Shown: positions 34,890 through 46,270 of the stretch, in pieces
Layout of the letters: every line of letters starts with the position of its first letter
Numbering within the stretch: the stretch's first letter is position 1
Source: Ctenosaura bakeri
Lineage: Eukaryota > Chordata > Lepidosauria > Squamata > Iguanidae
Reading direction: 5' to 3'
DNA length: 64,000 nucleotides
Assembly (NCBI GenBank): GCA_948474755.1
Contig: CAOLHI010000249.1
Coordinates: 620,001 to 684,000 of the forward strand
Translations under genes and position numbers: made by a program
The notes under the pieces: generated by a model
Databases searched by the model: none
What the model saw: the letters and a program-made list of their open reading frames with translations, nothing else
What the model was told of the DNA's origin: nothing

Positions 34890-35075
34890 CTGCACATATT
34901 TTTATTTTATATATTAAAATATCTATATTCTGCCTTATATTAAAAAATCTCAGGGTGCCGTGCAAATGAGATATGTTTAAGAAAATGTAAAACAAAATAG
35001 TATAATTTAATGAAGGAAATAGTCTCAAAACATATGCAACAATTTAAACAATTTTGAAACAGTTTAAAATAAATC
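34890..35075 (-). mobile_element. L2-like LINE 3' tail
   Basis: 'tatctatattctgccttata' and 'aatctcagggtgccgtgcaa' are the complement of the L2-like tail also seen at 47.08 and 51.94 kb. Confidence 0.6.
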
Positions 35076-35649
35076 CAGGTAAGGATTTGACAAGAGATTT
35101 ATACTCAAAAGGCCTTGTTAAAATAGACAACTGGAATTTTACGTTGCCTACTTAGTTATGAATGGACAACTAAATAGCATCTCCTGGCCTGACCCTTGCA
35201 AACTTACTTTACCAGGCAACTGAAGGAGGTTCAGGTGCCAATTGGGGTGAAGCAGGGTGATAGTTACACCTCCCTCCCACCAGAAATCTTACTCACAGAC
35301 TGAACAACATTGTGTAAATAGTATTTCCCCCCTTTTGATAGCCTTAAGACTGCTGCTCTGTAATTTTATGACTTTTATGATGATTCTGGAAATACAGCAC
35401 AATTCAAAAATGCTGAAAGGAAGGAATATGTTTCTGAACTTTAATGAGCACTATGAATAGCTTCCTGATTCTATTAACAGCAATTTTATACCTCCCAAAA
35501 CTGCTACTACATTAAAACTGAAGTGATTTTTTTTTACCCTAAAGAGAATTTTTTTAAAAAAAGAGAATGTTCAGAGTAAAATTCATTCATCCTATTTTAC
35601 AAATGATCTATGCATCACTGATATAATCCATTCCTTAATTACTTAAGAG
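35076..35649. other. No recognised feature
   Basis: AT-rich, chance frame of 67 codons only. Confidence 0.5.
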
Positions 35650-36240
35650 CTGAACATGAGTCAGCAGTGTGATGCGGCAGCCAAGAAAGCCAATGCAATT
35701 CTCAGCTGCATCAATAGGAGTATGGTGTCTAGATCGAGGGAGGTACTGGTACCACTCTACTCTGCTTTGGTTAGACCTCATCTTGAATACTGTGTCCAGT
35801 TCTGGGCACCCCAACTCAAGAAGGACATGGTCAAGCTGGAGCAAGTCCAGAGGAGGGTGACCAAAATGGTGAGAGGCCTGGAAGCCATGCCCTATGAGGA
35901 TAGACTTAGAGAGCTGGGTATGTTTAGTCTGCAGAAGAGAAGGTTAAGAGGGGACATGATAGCCATGTTTAAATATTTGAAGGGATGCCACGTAGAGGAA
36001 GGAGAGGGTTTGTTTTCTGCTGCTCCAGAGACCAGGACAAGGAGCAATGGATTCAAGCTGCAGGAAAGGAGATTCCACCTGAACCTCAGGAAAAACTTTC
36101 TGACAGTCAGGGCTGTCCGGCAGTGGAATCTGCTGCCTCGGAGTGTAGTGGAGTCTCCTTCTTTGGCGGTTTTTAAGCAGAGGCTAGATGGCCATCTATC
36201 GGGAGTACTTTGAGGGTGTTCCTCTATGATTCTATGGTTC
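35650..36240 (+). mobile_element. CR1 LINE, 5'-truncated
   Basis: Contains the last 185 codons of the CR1 second reading frame and a very short tail 'cctctatgattctatggttc' with the ATTCTATG repeat diagnostic of CR1 ends. The 3' untranslated part is unusually short, so most of it seems deleted. No poly(A), as expected for CR1. Confidence 0.9.
35656..36213 (+). pseudogene. CR1 ORF2 C-terminal fragment (uninterrupted)
   Basis: A 185-residue frame without a stop. Recognisable CR1 blocks in order: '[15 protein letters not shown]' (about 8-22), '[20 protein letters not shown]' (32-51), '[13 protein letters not shown]' (63-75), '[15 protein letters not shown]' (96-110), '[20 protein letters not shown]' (137-156) and '[19 protein letters not shown]' (160-178). 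This region lies downstream of the RT catalytic core and has no enzyme activity by itself. The endonuclease and the catalytic part of RT are missing, so the first Met is internal and the protein is not expected to be made. Confidence 0.85.
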
Positions 36241-37149
36241 TCTCATCCAAAAAACATGTGAAAGAAAAAAGCAACAAAGAGCAGAAATTTCTTTCTTTTC
36301 TTTTTTTTTAGTTTATTTGCCCTGTTTTGATAATGCTAACACAATCTGCTTTTCAGTCAGTTATTTCCTAAGTTGATTGGTAAATTCCAATTGTGTAACC
36401 AGAAAGTAAGTTCAGTTTACTTACAATAAGTAATTGAGAGTAAATTCACAGTTCTTAAAAAACATCAGTTTCAGAGTTTGCTATTTAGTTCATTACTAAA
36501 TTGTTGAGTTTTACTTGTTATTCATAAACAGCATCCAATTATTACACCCTGGCATATTAAATGCGCATTAAACTTCGAAGAAGGAGTTCCACAAATAAAT
36601 GGGATGGATAATTCAACTCATTACTCCCCAAATCAATAATTACAATCCAAAAGCTAAGGAAAACTAGGGTGGGGCTAAATCTGTTAGGATCTAAGGAGCA
36701 GATCGACTAACAATTAATAATTTCAGTTGATTAATTAATTCATTAATTAATAAATTCCACCATCCTGCAACTCATCACTAATTTCATTGTAAGGTTTCAC
36801 ATTTGAATAATCTGTTGATTAGTTAATCAATTATTTAGTACAACTAAAAATGTGCAGTTCATCAAATTTTCCATTAATATGTGGATACTTCAACATATGA
36901 AGAGCTCTTCTATATTTCACTGACCGTTCACAATTCACGCTTCCTGTGGCCAAGTCTGCATTTAGCCAGTTCATTCAACATCGATATCAGCAACAGCAAC
37001 AATCTCACTTCAAAATTATCTAGCTTTGAAATGTTGGTCCATATTTAATTTTCAACCATTAAACAGTCTGACATGCATAGAGTCCAGATAGCAATTTAAA
37101 ACAAAACTTACTCTCCAGAGTGATTCAGAGCTATAAGACTTAACTCTTA
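36241..37149. other. No recognised gene; ATTA-rich
   Basis: Very AT-rich, with an imperfect (ATTA)n run at 36717-36757. No exon or recurrent repeat. Confidence 0.5.
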
Positions 37150-37920
37150 GTCAGTCTGGAATCTAAACTTCTCAGGTGCGTAAGATGACAGAAGAAGGAG
37201 AAGAACAGAGAAAATACTGCCCCTTGGCAGCAAATGCCATATCAAGAGTATGTCAGAAAACAAAAGAGCAGAAAATACTCTTCTTCAAGCTTGGTGTCTT
37301 TCTCCTCAGTCTCCCAACACACAAAACGCCAATGCCCAGAAATTCCAAGAGGGAAAGGGGTGCACGGAGTTTTAAAGTGACCTTTCCAAGCCTTCTCAAA
37401 GGAAAGGAGGGAAAGGATTTTTATATCCCATGAACAGCTGTTCTTCTAGGGGGATTACTTGCTGTAGTCCTCAGGGTTCTTCCGTCGAGTATCCAAATGG
37501 CAAAAATAGCCAAGAAAACAAAGGGAAACCATTCCCACAGAGAGAAATGGGTTTCTTTCAGCCACGGAAGAAATTTTGGTGGCAGGAATAGGGGAGGGAA
37601 AGAGACAATGTTCTCCCCTCCTCTTATCAGCACGGGTGAGACTTGACGGTGGTGCAAGCTTGCTGGGGTGACTCTCTTCTTCGCCATCTTTTCAGATGCT
37701 AATGGGGGAAGCTGAACCCGCTATTCTTGCTCACCACATTCTTGCTGCGCCCCTCTTCTCCGGGTCACAGAACAAACCATTTGGAGTTTAAGTTGTTCAA
37801 ATGGTAACCCGCGGTGGCAGCAGCGGCCCATCAGGAGATGCCAAAGAGTAGTGTCTCCCTGCTCGCACTGGAACGAGAAGTCAATACTGCATCCTCAAGT
37901 ACAAAATCTTCAGAAATCAC
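37150..37920 (-). other. GC-richer block with AAGATGGCG and an 88-codon frame
   Basis: This block is clearly richer in G, C and CpG than its surroundings, above all at 37620-37880. Read on the minus strand it starts GC-rich, reaches an AAGATGGCG motif at about 37682-37690 (a YY1-type site, also typical of LINE-1 5' ends), and continues into an open frame. It could be the 5' end of a retrotransposon or the promoter and first exon of an unknown transcript. I cannot decide. Confidence 0.4.
37421..37687 (-). CDS. Unrecognised 88-residue frame with a hydrophobic segment
   Basis: Starts in a fair Kozak context (aagATGgcg) with 'MAKKRVTPASLHHRQVSPV'. Residues about 49-66, 'FSLWEWFPFVFLAIFAIWI' region, are strongly hydrophobic and could form one membrane segment; the tail is basic. 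I recognise no family. It lies in the GC-richer block, which favours a LINE 5' region over a host gene. Its coding status is doubtful. Confidence 0.2.
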   Translation of the reverse strand: MAKKRVTPASLHHRQVSPVLIRGGENIVSFPPLFLPPKFLPWLKETHFSLWEWFPFVFLAIFAIWILDGRTLRTTASNPPRRTAVHGI

Positions 37921-38894
37921 AATATTCATCTTAGAAAATTATAAACCAACTAGCAGAATATACTTGACCTTGTAGTACAGTACAATACAGTTTCTGTGTT
38001 TTGAAAATTTATTTTCCCTTCCAATGAAATCGCTTCTTTTCAACCTCCTCACCTGAAAAAAATATTTTGACAGCATTGCCCTGAAATTGGATTTTTTCCC
38101 ACCTGTGATGGAGGTGGGTGGTAGAAGATATCTACGGGATTTTATGCTCAAGTAAAGTCTAGGTACTTTTCAACTTTCGCTGGTGTGGCTTTAAGCTGCT
38201 TTTTCTTTTGTTTTTAAAATCCCTAGAAAAATTAACATTATTAACATATTATGTAACATGCTACCTATGAATAACAAAGAATGACAATAAGCAATTCCTT
38301 AAGAAATAACAAGCAAAATATACAGTGTCACAGATTTTCCAAAATATTCTATGCTCTGCGTATTTTACTGTTAGGTCCCACTGAAATTATTGGAGTTTAA
38401 ATTTTACCCTTGAGTAACATTTGACCTTGATTGCAATGCAGCCCAAATAGAACTCACATTCACAATCATAACAGTGCTGAAGCCAAGCCTAAGAATGTTG
38501 AAAACTACTTAAGCCTGCCTTCACCCTGGCCTAATTTTGTGCCAGCTTCATGACTGTGTCCTGGAACTGAAATGGATTTGGATCGTGTAACTTGGTTTAT
38601 CCCTTTTCCCATTCTTTCTCTATCCACTTTTAATCTCTTCTGCTGGCTGATTGTTCTGTTGGCAGATCTCTGAAATCAGCTGGTAGAAGATGATTCTGTA
38701 GGTAAAGGGAATTTATGGAGTCAGAGGAAACTTGACCTAATCCTAACCTCTACAGACCTTTGAGGTATGATTGCACTGCCAGTCTAGATCCGTTCCAAAA
38801 TTCTGTGCTGTCTTTTCTTCGTAGTCTGGCCTTGATGAGAATTGCTCAGAGTACAAAGTGAGAACAAATGTACCACTCAAACTTTTGAAGTTTT
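37921..38894. other. No recognised gene
   Basis: Contains a remnant of the short palindromic repeat at 38365-38445 ('gttaggtcccactgaaa' to 'gattgcaatgcagccc'). Confidence 0.5.
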
Positions 38895-39178
38895 CCATGA
38901 TCTTCTGAAGTAGAGTTGAAATTAATTTGTTTTCAGAACTTCTCAAAATTCTCATTTTGTTCAGTGTTGATCTCTGAATTATGTTGCTGCATTAGTGCAG
39001 AAGCTGACTGTGCTAATGACTGCACATTTTTAAAGTACAAGTTAAGTGTGGTATTTAATACATCTTTGTTGTGCAATTGATTGCACAAAGCAGTTGGACA
39101 ACCAGTTGGACAACCAATTGCATGAAACCTGACACAACTGTTTTGAACTACTGATTATGGAAGGAAGGGATTCTCACT
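38895..39178. repeat. Unclassified repeat X, copy 2
   Basis: Same as copy 1 at 22.2 kb, including 'tgaattatgttgctgcat', 'ttgcacaaagcagttggaca' and 'cctgacacaactgtttt'. It ends about 10 bp before LTR-B; copy 1 ends beside a MITE, so the shared right edge is probably the true end. Confidence 0.75.
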
Positions 39179-39186
39179 CTGCTAGG

Positions 39187-40928
39187 TGTTACCCTAAGAG
39201 GTAGGAGACTTTGAGGTCCACCCACAATACCAGCGACTCCTTAGAAACTGGGGAATTATAGTTCAAAGGAGACCTGTGAGAGGAAGGTAATGGCAAGATC
39301 TTTTCAACTTTGCATACCAGTACTACTGTTACCTTGATTTCTGGGGTCCCTTGGGGGATGCTTTAATGTTCTCCATGTGATAGGGAATGGAAACTAGCCA
39401 GAGCACTAACAATAGCAATACGAGAGGCAGGGTAACCTAGCAGGGTCTTTTTACCCAGTTTTTACGGGGTCAGGCCAAGCCAAAAACCAAACAAAGATGT
39501 CCAATAAAATGATTTTATTGAATAAAAGTCTCATGTACCAACGCAATCACTCACACACTCACTTAAGACCTATTAAGAAGCAAAAGAGAGGAAACTGGAT
39601 AGGGGGAATATTGAAAGGATTGTAGCTGGGGTAATACTGCACCTTTTCTTGAACTCATTGGTCTGGGAAAACAGCGGAGAAGTGGAGCTCAACATGGAGA
39701 GGGCTGAGGAGATTACTGAACGGACAGAGAAATGGTCTGCTGGGATGACTGGGAGTGATCCAAAGAACCGCTCAAAAACAGGGACTATTTGTAGGGGGAA
39801 AAGTACCTGGAGGACTAATCCTTTCCCAGGGAGAAAGAAACTCCACAATGGCAACTTCCTTTGCATGATGAGATTACAGGGTGTTGCCAAAGTCTCAGGA
39901 TCTTCAGTTGCATTGGGTTGTGGCGTGACTTTATGTAAATGGTCCTTGCCTGATATGATCTTACGGTTATCAATGCTCAACTTGGGGCAAATACGCTAAT
40001 CCCCTCAAGTCAGCTTCTCAGGGGCTGAGGACCCTTTGTCTACTGTGGGTTTTTACAGCTTGAGGTCTCCTGGGGCTACGTGACGGGGATTGTACTGACC
40101 TGACCTGTTTTTTAATCGTTCAACCGTGGCTGCCTATGTGCCCATCCGGGTGATCTCTCAGGCACATTGAATCATATTTTAATATCAAAATTGTAGACCC
40201 CAGGACAGGGTTTTCCAGTGAGGTAACACTAACTATAGAGAGGACTCCAGCTAAAAGTTAAATATAGTATGTTATTGGGAATTAACAAGCATATAGGAAA
40301 ACAGACATTCTCACAAACCATACAAAAGCTATCAGAAAATGAGGCAAGAAATGTTGGATAGGAGAAAAATCAGGAGGAAAGGGTGATAGTTACAAATCCT
40401 GAAGTAGAAGATTGAAGCAGAGTGACTCAGATAGCAAAGTAGCAAAGAACGAGCAGAGGTCAGGGCACCATTTATTACATCTAAGCACTACAAATTACTG
40501 GGGCTGGAGCTTGGGTTTTTATACCCTATTTCCTACCCTGAAGGAGGGTGCATGGACAAAGCTGTAATGGCTTTCCCACTGACAAAGGAGCCTGGAATGG
40601 CTTGATTGCCTTAATTTTTGGTGAAAAAATACTAATGTAAGTTCTGGCAATCTCTGAATATTTTGGTCAGGTCAGGTGAATAAGGAAAGGTCTCTGTAGG
40701 ATATGCTCACAGTAGGGTTCCTGATTGTTTCACCTGGGCAGTTTTTCTTCTATTGTTTTCAGGAGTGCTTATAGTTTGCAGCTTTTGAAAGGATTATCCC
40801 AAGCCAACTAGCATTTGGCTTTCCCACCTAATCCTCTCTGAACTTATGACCTGATCAAGTCTGAGGTCAACCTGACCTGGCATATGCTTCCAGCCAGCAC
40901 TCTTTCAACCATGTGTTTCAGCCATAAA
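39187..40928 (-). mobile_element. LTR-B copy 2, interrupted by LTR-A
   Basis: The outer parts 39187-39326 and 40229-40928 match LTR-B copy 1 at 24.67 kb. The tip is TGTTACCC and the other end 'tttcagccataaa'. On the minus strand TATAAAAACC (at about 40518) is the likely promoter. The LTR-A at 39327-40228 splits it. Confidence 0.7.
39327..40228 (-). mobile_element. Solo LTR, family LTR-A, nested in LTR-B
   Basis: 902 bp from TGTTACC to GGTAACA. Its minus-strand reading matches the copy at 55.37 kb through U3 ('gtctacaattttgatatta', 'gagacctcaagctg', 'aaagggtcctcagc'). AATAAA on minus at about 39518. Flanking 4 bp are CTAC and CTAA, a duplication with one change. The 116- and 135-codon frames here are shadows. 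Confidence 0.85.
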
Positions 40929-41234
40929 TATCCAGTCATGAAAACAGCACATTACACAAAGTGGAGGTGGATGGTGTGGTAACATAACATTATTGCAGAT
41001 TTAGGCTTTGGTAATTCCCTCTTTGACAGCTGATATGCAGTGGTTACATACTGTACCACAAATGAGGGGATAACCCTGAGGGAGGGCATAAAAAGGGTAT
41101 TTCTTCTGTGCTACTCCAGTTGTAGAAAACCCTCCTCTCTGAGGCCCAAATGGAAGCAACACTAGTGTCATTCTGGAGTAAAGTAAAAACATGACTTTTA
41201 ATAAGCCTGACAGATTGGAACCATATCTACACAT
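40929..41234. other. No recognised feature
   Basis: Short spacer. Confidence 0.5.
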
Positions 41235-41410
41235 GCACTTGGCCTTAAATTCTCTTAAACTGGTTTAATTTGCATTGATTTAGTGTATTAAATTTTTAAA
41301 TAATGATTTGTGATTGTATATACTATTCCTACCATTTAAATATTTTAAAATAGTTTAAATTGATTTTATTGTATGTCACCTTGGATATAGGGCAGGATAC
41401 AAATATCATC
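41235..41410 (+). mobile_element. L2-like LINE 3' tail, plus strand
   Basis: 'tttaaattgattttattgta' followed by 'caccttggatatagggcagg' and 'atacaaata' is the L2-like 3' terminus, then an ATC/ACC-rich tract. Confidence 0.6.
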
Positions 41411-41749
41411 AACATCACAACCACTATGACCACCACAACCAATGTCAACATCCTTGGGGATAATAGAATGGAAGACAAAGACAGAAAAAGATTGTGAAAT
41501 GTTGATACCTGCCTCTGGAAAAAGAAAATAACTAGTTCCATTGGTGATAGGTGCTCTGGGAGCAATTCTGAAAGGATGCAAACATCTAAATGAAATCACC
41601 ATAGATAGGATCACAAAATGACAAAAAACAACTCTATTTAGAATATGTCACATCAATGGAAAATAACTCACTGATTCCTGGATTCTGGGATACAATCCCA
41701 GTCACTGATGGTCCAAAATGCCATCCAATAATGCCTGGTAGACTGTGAA
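41411..41749. other. No recognised feature
   Basis: A trinucleotide-rich stretch (CAT/CAC) at 41405-41445, then unremarkable sequence. Confidence 0.45.
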
Positions 41750-41940
41750 ACTGAGAAATAATAATAGTAGCAATAATGCTTTATATAACAAATAGATATA
41801 TGCTTTGACTTTCACCTAAAAAAGGAGTCACTCAAAGTGGATCATAAAATATATTTTAAAAGCATCAAAACCATAATCATTTAAACACTTACAACAAATT
41901 AAAAGCAACAGCAAAAACTGAACCCCCCAAATCCCACATC
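41750..41940 (-). mobile_element. L2-like LINE 3' tail, minus strand
   Basis: 'gctttgactttcacctaaaa' and 'gagtcactcaaagtggatca' match the complement of an L2-like tail, followed by AT-rich 3' sequence. Confidence 0.5.
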
Positions 41941-42390
41941 CTGACAGCACTTGTTAGATGGCATGTAATGGAAGTGGGTAGTTCTGAGGCAGTATTTATA
42001 TTTGGCATTGGCCGAGCTGAAAACAAGAAGAGATGCCAATAGTCTAAAGCATCTGACAGCCAATCTCTAAAACATTTTTCATTTCAAATGGTAAAGTTGG
42101 AAACTGTGGCACATTTCCAGTGGCTATTTGTTACAGTTTTGTCTTGAAGCCAAACCACATTTGTATATTAGCCCAAACTGTCAGATATGAAACCTCTGTT
42201 TCAATGGATGGATGAAAGTGCAGTTTTAACCAGAACTTTGGAAAGCTGCCCAGTCCACCTATGGTGATTTGAACAGGTTGTGGCTATATTGTCTGCATGA
42301 GAAGGGTTTTACTTGCATTGGAAGGACAGGACTGCTACTATTCACTTGCACATGAAATGAAGACATACGATGCATGTTGAGGGAGAGTTT

Positions 42391-42792
42391 GGCTCTTTCT
42401 GCAGCACTCTCCCATCTTGTCATGGGGATGGGGCAAGGACGGGACCACAATGACACTTCTGCATGACATCATTGTGGTCCCATACTTCTCCTATCATGGG
42501 TTAAATCTTTGACTACTTTTCCCGGTAAATGATCCACAATTGCACCACCATCCCACACTTACCTGTTCTGTCGAAGGACAGGAAGCTTGCTGGCAGTACT
42601 TCCTGCCCCATAGCAGCCTGGGAAAATACTCAGCAGTACTGTGGAAGGAAGTGGCATGTCTATCACACTCCCTTCTGCAGGGAGCTGGTCCCCTGTGAAG
42701 GGGAGTGCTGCCATCCTGCTCCCTTCCTAGCAGAGCCACTGCTGGGATCGCCCCCGGATGTTGCTGCAGTAAGGTAAGCTGCGGAAAGGGCC
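42391..42792. mobile_element. Harbinger-type element, same family as 57.1 kb
   Basis: Right tip GCGGAAAGGGCC is intact, and the left tip GGCTCTTTCTGCAG is mutated. The body ('catggggatggggcaagg', 'catcattgtggtccca', 'cttcctgccccatagcagcc', 'tctgcagggagctggtcc') aligns with 57100-57518. The 60-83 codon frames follow the body and are not genes. Confidence 0.75.
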
Positions 42793-42955
42793 TAATATAT
42801 CACAGGTTTCCTGTATTGGAGTGTGTCTCTAAACTAAAACACATTAGCTGCACTCCTTATGGTGGCAAATATCAATTTGGGAGTTACACACATGTATGTT
42901 TTAAACTCCAAACCTTTTCCTGTGGAAACTGTCAAGCCCAGGCAGCAACATCATA

Positions 42956-43434
42956 GGCCCTTTCCGCATGAGGCTAGTGAATTGCTTTGTGCCATTTCTT
43001 ATTGGTTCTTCTGAGCTTGAAACAAGGTGGACTTTCCCTTATGTGTCTCCGCAGGGCTACTCTGTATGTTCCATGCTGATTTGGAGCAGCGTGAGGTCTT
43101 AGATCTGCACTATGCAGATGAGAAAATGGTGGCTTCCTGTCATTTGTTGGGCCGGACCAACTGCTGAAGCTGACCATGCTCACAGCCTGCCCTCCGCTGA
43201 TCACCAGTTCTCATTGGTGCGAATGTGTGCATCTGCACCACTGTGAAAGTAAGAATTGGCGCGATCTGGAAAATTGAAAAACTAGTTTCTTCTGTTTTTC
43301 AAATAGCGCACTCGAGGACCACTTGGGGGTGCGTTTAATCAGACTTAGGTGTGGAATGAAGGTGCAGATGACCTATGTTACAAGATGCATTGGCCCATCT
43401 TAATTTCCTTGTGAGGAAAGGGCCATAGCTTCTT
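42956..43434. mobile_element. Harbinger-type element with GGCCCTTTCC tips
   Basis: 479 bp. Left tip GGCCCTTTCCGCA, complement of right tip GGCCCTTTCCTCA; 3 bp duplication ATA on each side (42953-42955, 43435-43437). The body is different from the 42.39 and 57.1 kb elements, so it is a sister family. Confidence 0.75.
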
Positions 43435-45369
43435 ATTGGTTGGAGGAGGAGAAAGAGACAACCAGGCAGTTTTCTTCCTGGCTGCAGTTCTAGTTTTCAG
43501 TCAGGTGAATCAAAATGAGATCACTCTTAGATATGCAGAGAGGTGGAACATCATTTCTCTCCTTTCAGCAGTGTGACATTCTATGAGTGGCTCTCTCTTC
43601 CTTTCTGTCTTCCTGACCAGTAAACAGTAATGGAAGTTCCACTGGGATTTGACAGCTGCATGGGTGTGTGTATAAGAAGCATTGAGCTACACAAGCTGAG
43701 TGCTATTCTCTGCACCCTTCAAAGCATCCTGCTGCTTTTACCCAATGAAATCTGTGTTATTGACAACATGTCCACCCAATGATTGCATTGGCAAGCAGTA
43801 TTAATTAATTAATTCCACACAAACTACCCTTCATCCATAGAACAAATGCAGCATCATAATAATGAGGAAATTTCAAAATAAGAGTGATAACAGCTATTCA
43901 TTGAGCAAATAGACAAATACACATCTCAGATAGTCAGTTGAAAGTTGTGGGGGGGGGGCTAAAAATGCCTGAGTAAAAAGGAAAATTTTGATTTAGCCCT
44001 AAAGAGAAAGCAAAGTTGAAACCAATCAGATCTTCCCCTGGAATAATGACTGATAACTATGCTTCACTTTATTCCACATTCTTGCAAAGCTCTTCCCTTT
44101 GATTTTACAACATTTGAAAACTTTGGTCAATTGTTGCAAAAAAAAAAAAGAAAAAAAGAATAGAATGACATTCTCTTCTGTCTGTACTGGCCAAATTCAA
44201 CAGTAGAGTTATTTCCAGTGTGGAGACAATCACATTAAACGTGCTTGATATGCAGCTGTTAAATGTTATGAGACTTGTCAGAAAGAAAACTGGTAGCCCC
44301 CTAAATTTACACAGGAATGGGGAAAACTGCCCATTTTCATTTTCATTGCATTTCTCAGATACCTTTGGCATTGTCGTCCAAATCAAATTCCATATTAGGC
44401 TGCTTTACATTTTTTTGTGCCTCAATATATATAGAAGTTCACATTCACAAAAAATAATTTAGGAATTTTTTCCTACACATATTTTGTATACATTTTAATG
44501 TCCCTTTCCCATTGACTACTGAATGGCTGTGTGGACCTCTTTGCTGAAGCACATTGCCAGCTTCAGAAATGTTGGATTTCTGAGGCAAACTGCTGTTATC
44601 CCATGGCCAGTCTTGAGAAATGTGAAATTGACAAGGATTCAAAGCCAGACGTTTAAGAGCCAAGCCTCCAAAGCTAAGAGAGAAAAATCTGCTGATTTGA
44701 TCCCCCCTCCCCCAGCATTCATGTATTTAAAGCCTCAGCTTCTTTCTACCTTGAATGTGAAGAAATCTGCACATATTGGTGATTTTTCAAAATGAACTCA
44801 TACAAAAGTCTCCCCCATCTGTACTGACCAGAAGCACTGCCATTCTTATCATGGAGAGGATCACATTCTACCTGACTGCCAAACAAGTGTTAAAGATTAT
44901 GAGCTTAAAAAAAGAAAAGAAAAGTCAACCTAATTTGGCAACCAAAGATGTGCATTCAAAACTGAAAGTTTAAAAATCAACGAGGTGAAAAGGTGGGTCT
45001 GGATAGATGAGTCTATCAGTTTTGCCTTCTTTCATGACAAAAAGTTGTTTTAAAAAAAAAAAGTTCAAGTTCCTTTCATTCCTTGTGTCAGGTCATTAGT
45101 AATTCTTGATAAATTCTTATCAAAAATTCTTACCAAAAGCAAACAAAATTCTTACCCGCCCCTGCTCAGAGACTTGGGCTTGAGTAATTGAATCTCTTAT
45201 TACTGGTTTTTCCCTATATTCATTTTATTTAAATCTGGCATTCTTTCTCCTGAATTTGTGAGGAAATGGGTTAATTTTGGAAACCAAATTAAATTCTTCC
45301 TCATCCTTCCTCAGGGGAGATAGCAAAAGTAAGGTGCTACCACAGAGAAGGCATTCTCTGTTGTCAACA
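43435..45369. other. No recognised gene
   Basis: Poly-G at 43951-43959, poly-A near 44139-44160 and 45050-45061. The 80-93 codon frames at 44.1-44.8 kb have no domain. Confidence 0.5.
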
Positions 45370-45570
45370 GTTTTATGCCATTTATTATGTGATATCCACC
45401 TTTTACCCAAGAATATCACAGTGGGATGCATTGTTGTCCTCTTACCTTCTATCCTCCAAAGAACCCTGTGAGATAATTTAAGGTGGGAGAGGGTGGCTGC
45501 CTCAAGGTTACCTAGTGACCTGTATGGATAAATAGGAGATTTGAAGCTGGGGATCCCTATTCTTATCCAA
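45370..45570 (-). repeat. L2/SINE tail, decayed
   Basis: 'gatatccaccttttacccaa', 'aagaaccctgtgagataatt' and 'gcctcaaggttacctagtga' resemble the tail of a squamate L2-derived element. Confidence 0.45.
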
Positions 45571-45654
45571 ATAATTTTAACTCTGTTTTTTAGAAGCTGT
45601 ACAAAAGGCCAGGGGCCCCAATAGCCTTTGGGCTATATATTTCTTACTCCTGTT

Positions 45655-45869
45655 GCCCTTCCACACTATACAGTTACATTACGGTTCTACTAACTGCATT
45701 GGCAGCATCATATCGAATCCTGGGATGGGTAGTTTGGTGTGATACTAGAGCTCTTTGGCAGAGAATTCTAAGTAGTCCTCCCTAAACTGTAAATCCTAGA
45801 ACTTCATGGGATATAAACATGACAATTAAAATAGGATCATAGTACAAGAACTATGTGGTGTGAATGGGC
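45655..45869. mobile_element. Harbinger-type MITE (family H), diverged
   Basis: Tips 'gcccttccacactataca' and complement 'gcccattcacaccacat', inner 'atcctgggatgggtagttt', 'agagctctttggcagaga'. Target duplication not readable. Confidence 0.65.
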
Positions 45870-45959
45870 ATCTGCATTTGAGTGTGATAGAATGCCAGGA
45901 AATTTCAGAGAAAGGGATGCAAAATAATTTTGAAATTTTCTAATTTCTTCCTCTTTCCC

Positions 45960-46270
45960 TTCAGCTCAGACCATTGTAGCAAATATTGGCTGGCCAGCTG
46001 ATGTTACAAAGCATGCAAGTCCTTTACTCTTTCTTTAAAGCCATTTGACAGCTACAAGATTGACACTCTGTACTGTTTACGAGAAGGGAAGGATAGGCCC
46101 AACGCTGTCAAAAGCGGTGTTCATGACTCTGCTGACAAATCTTAACCTTACAATGCAGGTGCCATCCCTGAGGGATATTAGTTAATTCAATGTTGGGATT
46201 GTCAGCCAGCATGCCAGTTGGAATGGTGTCATGTATAATCCAAATGCTTGTCAATTAGGAAACAGGCTGA
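45960..46270. other. Candidate conserved non-coding element
   Basis: Free of recognisable repeats, balanced base composition, with AT motifs such as TTAGTTAATTC and CTTGTCAATTAGG. No frame. Only a suggestion. Confidence 0.3.

Noticed and set aside
39181..39186. Clean target duplication for LTR-B copy 2
   Set aside because: The far end at about 40928 is decayed (cataaa), so flanks cannot be compared with confidence.
39573..39999. Frames of 116 and 135 codons on opposite strands
   Set aside because: They lie in the U3/R part of a solo LTR; no gag, pol or env resemblance.
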